A stretch of DNA of 6,160 bases from Sedimenticola sp. (GTDB lineage Bacteria; Pseudomonadota; Gammaproteobacteria; Chromatiales; Chromatiaceae): positions 1 to 6,160 of the forward strand of contig JAUXBK010000162.1 in NCBI GenBank assembly GCA_030619405.1, in the 5' to 3' direction. A program made the translations under genes and the position numbers. Under the pieces are notes generated by a model. It was given only the letters and a program-made list of their open reading frames with translations. It had not been told where the DNA came from and did no database searches. Of this stretch, positions 1 to 4,200 are shown piece by piece. How positions within the stretch are numbered: position 1 is the stretch's first letter; every line of letters starts with the position of its first letter.

Positions 1-37
1 ACCTAGGTCCTGTTTTTACCCTAGAACCTAGTACCTC

Positions 38-49
38 GGACCTAGGTCC
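38..49. repeat. 12-bp perfect palindrome GGACCTAGGTCC
   Basis: The sequence GGACCTAGGTCC equals its own reverse complement and spans the junction between repeat copies 1 and 2. Its centre is CCTAGG. A symmetric site like this could bind a dimeric protein or extrude as a small cruciform; neither is shown. Confidence 0.85.
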
Positions 50-61
50 TGTTTTTACCCT

Positions 62-75
62 AGGACCTAGGTCCT
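62..75. repeat. 14-bp perfect palindrome at the copy 2/3 junction
   Basis: AGGACCTAGGTCCT equals its own reverse complement and extends the 12-bp palindrome at 38-49 by one base pair on each side. It sits where copy 2 abuts copy 3 without the usual AACCTAGTACCTCG element. In addition, CCTAGG at 41-46 and CCTAGG at 59-64 flank a T-rich 12-base spacer, so a transcript could form a 6-bp stem with a T-rich loop. Confidence 0.85.
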
Positions 76-145
76 GTTTTACCCTAGAACCTAGTACCTC
101 GATCCTAGTACCTGTTTTTACCATTGTATAGATTAATAGAAAGAA

Positions 146-173
146 TTGAAATAATTGCGCTGTCAAATACCAT
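146..173 (+). promoter_or_regulatory. weak sigma70-like promoter candidate
   Basis: TTGAAA at 146-151 matches the -35 consensus at five of six positions. TACCAT at 168-173 matches the -10 consensus at four of six, with a 16-bp spacer. The surrounding leader (123-271) is clearly more AT-rich than the genes, as expected upstream of an operon, and a start near 180 would leave a leader of roughly 90 bases. AT-rich DNA yields such matches by chance, so this is only a candidate. I saw no good sigma54 (-24/-12) site, FNR-type dyad or riboswitch in the leader. Confidence 0.25.
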
Positions 174-260
174 CTTCTCTGCCTAGAATCTGGTGAACGA
201 TAAGTGTTTTCTATCATCGCTAGAGAATAAACCTATAAGGTGGTTTCGGAGGATTTGACC

Positions 261-269
261 GGGGTGGAG
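261..269 (+). promoter_or_regulatory. ribosome binding site of the rnfB-like gene
   Basis: The purine-rich GGGGTGGAG lies just before the ATG at 272. Its GGAG part is only two bases from the start codon, which is tight; pairing through GGTGG gives four bases. A better-looking GGAGGA at 248-253 is about 18 bases away, too far to serve this ATG. The reading frame has an in-frame TAA at 236-238 and no other ATG or GTG before 272, so the start is nevertheless well fixed. Confidence 0.5.
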
Positions 270-271
270 AA

Positions 272-1138
272 ATGACAGACATCATTGTCTCTGTCGGCTT
301 TATGGCCGGGCTTGGTTTTCTGCTGGCATCGGTGCTGGCGGTGGCCAACCGGCGCCTCTATGTGTACGAGGACCCCCGTATCGATGAGGTGGAGGATCTG
401 CTACCCCACGCCAACTGCGGGGCCTGCGGGAGCCCGGGGTGCCGACCATTTGCCGAGGGGCTGGTGAAAGGGAGCTATCAGCCGGCCCAGTGCACGGTCA
501 ATTCCCGGGAGATGAACCGGGTCATCGCCGACTATCTCGGGGTGGACCTGGGCAGTCAGGAGAAGCGGGTGGCGCGACTGGCCTGTGCGGGCGGTATCCA
601 CGTCGCCTACATCCGGGCCAGCTACGACGGACTCAATGCCTGCCGGGCGGCGGCCCTGGTCTCCGGTGGCGGCAAGGGGTGCGCCTGGGGCTGCCTCGGG
701 ATGGGGGATTGTGCGGAGGTCTGCGACTTCGACGCCATCCAGATGAACCGGCACGGGTTGCCGGTGGTGGACGAGGCGCTGTGTACCGCCTGTAACGACT
801 GTGTCGAGGTGTGCCCCAAGGATCTCTTCTCCATCCACTCGGTTGGCCACCAGCTGTTCGTTGCCTGCCGCAACCTGGAGAAGGGGGAGCAGGCGGAAGC
901 GGAGTGCGAGGTGATCTGCACCGCCTGCGAGCGCTGTGTTGTCGACTCGCCGGAGGGGTTGATCGAGGTCCGGGACAACCTGGCGGTGATCGACTACGGC
1001 AGGAACGACCTGGCCTCCCGGGTCGCCATCGAACGCTGCCCGACCGGTGCCATCGTCTGGTTCGACCGCAAGGGGAGGTATCAGGTGGGGCGGGACGCGA
1101 AGAAGATCATTCGCAAGGAGCCGTTGCCGTTGACGTGA
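272..1138 (+). CDS. rnfB: RnfB-like membrane-anchored polyferredoxin, stand-alone
   Basis: This 288-residue protein resembles RnfB, the iron-sulfur subunit of the Rnf complex that accepts electrons from or gives them to ferredoxin at the cytoplasmic face of the membrane. Residues 4-25 form one hydrophobic membrane helix. C49, C52, C57 and C74 make the RnfB/Fe-S domain motif (NCGACGSPGC, then a distant Cys). C137-x3-C141-x5-C147-x3-C151 and C171-x2-C174-x2-C177-x3-C181 form a two-cluster ferredoxin fold with the RnfB-type GCLGMGDC segment. A second fold has C216, C219, C222 and C256, but its other four ligand positions read S226, D246, S249 and A252, so it should hold one cluster. About four [4Fe-4S] clusters are predicted. 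The length matches the long RnfB form and the stop is TGA. No other rnf gene is present; the next gene is a PFOR homologue, so it may relay electrons between that enzyme and the membrane. The family call is strong; function within an actual Rnf complex is doubtful. Confidence 0.88.
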   Translation: MTDIIVSVGFMAGLGFLLASVLAVANRRLYVYEDPRIDEVEDLLPHANCGACGSPGCRPFAEGLVKGSYQPAQCTVNSREMNRVIADYLGVDLGSQEKRVARLACAGGIHVAYIRASYDGLNACRAAALVSGGGKGCAWGCLGMGDCAEVCDFDAIQMNRHGLPVVDEALCTACNDCVEVCPKDLFSIHSVGHQLFVACRNLEKGEQAEAECEVICTACERCVVDSPEGLIEVRDNLAVIDYGRNDLASRVAIERCPTGAIVWFDRKGRYQVGRDAKKIIRKEPLPLT

Positions 1139-1148
1139 AGGGATAGAG

Positions 1149-1177
1149 ACTCAGGCCTGGGGGTGAACTGAGGCCTG
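1149..1177. repeat. 11-bp direct repeat and possible hairpin in the intergenic gap
   Basis: ACTCAGGCCTG (1149-1159) recurs with one mismatch as ACTGAGGCCTG (1167-1177), 18 bases apart. Because AGGCCT is self-complementary, CAGGCCT (1152-1158) can also pair with AGGCCTG (1171-1177), giving a 7-bp stem with a 12-base loop in the transcript. No T run follows, so an intrinsic terminator is unlikely. It could be an mRNA processing or stability element, a protein site, or chance. The rest of the 115-base gap (1139-1253) holds nothing else I can support apart from the ribosome binding site. Confidence 0.35.
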
Positions 1178-1238
1178 CCGTGGGGCGATCTGCCGGGTGA
1201 GCGGCTGTTTCGGTCCAGACGACCAATCAGAACAATTT

Positions 1239-1245
1239 GAGAGAG
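1239..1245 (+). promoter_or_regulatory. ribosome binding site of the PFOR-like gene
   Basis: GAGAGAG ends eight bases before the ATG at 1254, a normal distance for a moderate Shine-Dalgarno sequence. The frame stays open upstream to a TGA at 1164-1166 and contains a GTG at 1197, but nothing upstream of 1254 resembles PFOR. The conserved N-terminal pattern (KYPGIRMAMDGNTAV) begins a few residues after this ATG, which supports it as the start. Confidence 0.55.
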
Positions 1246-1253
1246 TTACGCCC

Positions 1254-4200
1254 ATGTTCGGAAAGAGAGAGCAGAAGCAGTTCAAGTACCCCGGTATCCG
1301 TATGGCGATGGACGGTAACACCGCCGTCATCATGTGCGAGCGCGAGGCCTCGGACGCCGCCGGTGCCTACCCCATCACCCCCTCCACCCAGATGGGTGAG
1401 TACTGGGCGGAAGAGACGGCCAAGGGACACGTCAACATCTCGGGTCGGTCGCTGGTGTTCGTGGAGCCGGAGTCTGAACACGCCGCCGCTGCGGTGACCG
1501 CCGGTATGTCCATGACCGGTATGCGGTCCACCAATTTCTCCTCTGCCCAGGGCGTCGCCTTCATGCACGAGTCCCTGTACGCGGCGGTGGGCAAGCGGCT
1601 CCCCTATGTGCTGAACATCGGTACCCGGGCCATCACCAAGGCCTCCCTCAACGTACACTGTGCCCACGACGACTACCACTGTATCGACGACACCGGCTTC
1701 TTACAGCTGTTCGGGGCCACCGCCCAGGAGGCGGCGGACCTGAACCTGATCGGGCGCAAAGTGGCCGAGCTCTCTCTCACCCCGGCGGCGGTGGCCCAGG
1801 ACGGTTTCCTCACCACCCATCTGATCGAGCCCCTGAATGTGCCCGAGCGGGCGTTGATTGAGGAGTTCTGCGGTCGGCCGGACGATATCATCGACTGCCC
1901 GACGCCGGCCCAGCGGATGATCTACGGGGAAAAGCGCCGTCGGGTGCCGGAAATATGGGATGTGGACAACCCCATGTTGACCGGTTCGGTGCAGAATCAG
2001 GATGCCTACATGCAGGCGGTGGCCGCCCAGCGTCCCTATTTCTTCGATCACATCTCCAGCATTACCGACCAGGTGATGGATGAGTACTACCAGCTGACCG
2101 GGCGTCGCTACGGGCGGATCGGCCAGTACCGGATGGAGGATGCAGAGTATGTGATCGTCGGTCAGGGTTCCATGGTGACCCAGGCGGGGGTGGTGGCGGA
2201 CTACCTGCGCGAGAGCCGCGGAATCGACGTAGGGGTGCTCAATCTCACCATGTACCGCCCCTTTCCGGGCGATCTGATCAGTGCGGCACTCAAGGGGCGT
2301 AAAGGGGTGGCCGTGCTGGAGCGGACCGACCAGCCGCTGGCGGAGGATCTGCCCTTGATGCGCGAGGTCCGGGCCACCCTCTCCAAAGCAATGGAGAATG
2401 GGACAGCGATCGACGGTGAAAGGCCCTTTCCCGGCTATGCCGCGTTCAAGCAGCGGGACCTGCCCCCGCTCTACTCCGGTTGTTACGGCCTGGGCTCCAG
2501 GGACCTGCAGCCGGAGGGACTGATCGCGGCGGTGGAGAACATGCTGCCGGACGGGGCGCGGCGCCGCTTCTTCTATCTGGGGGTCGATTTTACCCGGGAC
2601 CCCCGTGACCCCAAGGAGGAGATCCGTCAGAACGATCTGCTGGAGGCCTACCCCCAGGTGGGGTCGCTGGCTATCCGCGGCAGCGAGAACCCGGACCTGC
2701 TGCCGAAGGGGGCGATCACCGCCCGCATGCATTCGGTGGGCGGCTGGGGTGCCATCACTACCGGCAAGAACCTGGCCATGACTCTGTACGAGCTGCTGGG
2801 TTTCGATATCCGCGCCAACCCCAAATATGGCTCCGAGAAGAAGGGACAACCCACCACCTACTATCTCTCGGCGGCGCCGGAACCGATCCGGATCAACTGC
2901 GAATACCACCACGTGGATGTGGTGCTCTCCCCCGACCCCAACGTATTCGGTCACTCCAACCCGCTCTATGGCCTGAAAAAAGGCGGCACCTTCATCATCC
3001 AGAGCAGCCTCGAGAGCGAGGCGGAGGTGTGGGCGACCATCCCGGTGAACCATCAGCGCTACATCGTGGAGAACGACATCCGGGTCTTCTATGTGGACGG
3101 GTTCCGGATCGCCCGGGAGGAGGCCTCCAACCCGGAACTCCAGTACCGGATGCAGGGCAACGCCTTCCAGGGCGCCTTCTTCGCCGCCTCGCCCCTGATG
3201 GAACGGGCCAACCTGACCGAGGAAGGTCTGTTCAGCGCCATCGAGACCCAGCTGCGGGACAAGTTCGGCGCCAAGGGGGAGCGAGTGGTGGCGGACAACC
3301 TGAGGATCGTGCGCCGCGGTTTCGACGAGATCCACGAGATCCTGGACAAAACCATCGGCAGCAACCCTCGGCCACTGCGCCGGACACCAGCACTGCCGGT
3401 GATGCTGCAGCATCTGCCAGAGGGGGATGGCCGGGTCTCGGACATCCACCGCTTCTGGGAGCAGACCGGCACCTTCTACCAGCGCGGGGAGGGGTCGGAC
3501 AATCTGGCCGACCCGCTGATGGCGATCAGTGTCATCCCGGCGGCCACCGGCGTGTTCCGGGACATGACCCAGATCCGCTTCGAGTACCCGAAATTCGTAA
3601 CCGAGAACTGCACCGCCTGCGGCGACTGTTACACGGTCTGCCCGGACAGCGCCATCCCGGGTCTGGTGAGCACCATCGAGCAGGTGTTCACTACCGCTAT
3701 CCAGCGGATTGAGACCCGGGGCATGCCGACCCAGTACCTGCGCCGCGAGAGTCGCAAGGTGGAGAAACGGCTGCGGGCCCTGCTCGGCGTGGCGGGGGAG
3801 GTGGCAGTGGTCTCCCAGCTGCTCGACCAGGCGGTGCTGGAGGTGCTGGCCGAGTCGGAGCTGGAGGGGGAGCAGCGGGCACGGCTGGAGCAGGAGTTCG
3901 GCCGCTTCATGGAGGCCATTGGCGGCTTCGAGTTCTCGGTCACCAAGCCCTATTACCTCAACCGGGAGAAGAAGCAGAAGGGCTCCGGCGGCCTCTTCTC
4001 CATCACCATCAACCCCTATACCTGCAAGGGGTGCATGGAGTGCATCGAGGTGTGTGACGACGGGGCGCTGCTGGCCGAGCCCCAGATCCCGGAAGCGATC
4101 ACCCGGATGCGGCGGGACTGGGCGTTCTGGCTCGACCTGCCCTCCACCGACCCGGACTTCATCCGCATCGACGACCTGGATGAGAAGATCGGCGCCCTGG

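Larger units (their letters stand above)
1..122. repeat. CTAG-rich palindromic tandem repeat array
   Basis: Three close copies of a unit beginning ACCTAGGTCCTG, followed by a T run and ACCCTAG, start at 1, 40 and 65; a degenerate fourth copy spans 102-122. The T run is five T in copies 1 and 2 and four T in copy 3. Copies 1 and 3 are followed by a second element, AACCTAGTACCTCG; copy 2 lacks it and runs straight into copy 3. The start-to-start distances are therefore 39, 25 and 37 bases, which looks like partial duplication or deletion rather than a strict tandem array. CTAG occurs nine times between 3 and 108. No open reading frame is supported here. The spacing is too irregular, and the units too similar throughout, for a CRISPR array. 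The array may extend left of the window. Its function is unknown: it could be an intergenic repeat family, a protein-binding array or a source of RNA hairpins. Confidence 0.9.

Noticed and set aside
1..122. CRISPR array
   Set aside because: The units are almost identical along their full length, there are no unique spacers of constant size, and the steps (39, 25, 37) are irregular.
123..271. Riboswitch or small RNA in the leader
   Set aside because: I found no recognisable conserved core and only short, weak dyads; about 150 AT-rich bases without clear structure do not support a call.
937..1039. Frameshift or sequencing error explaining the missing cysteines of the RnfB-like protein
   Set aside because: The frame stays intact, the flanking RnfB-like pattern (IEVRDNLAVIDY and CPTGAIVWF) is in register on both sides, and the substitutions fall precisely on one cluster's ligands.
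1149..1177. Intrinsic terminator after the rnfB-like gene
   Set aside because: The possible stem is only 7 bp and no T run follows, so readthrough into the PFOR-like gene is more likely.
1197..1199. GTG as an alternative start of the PFOR-like gene
   Set aside because: The frame is open, but the extra 19 residues show no family similarity. The ATG at 1254 has GAGAGAG at a suitable distance and lies just before the conserved N-terminal pattern.
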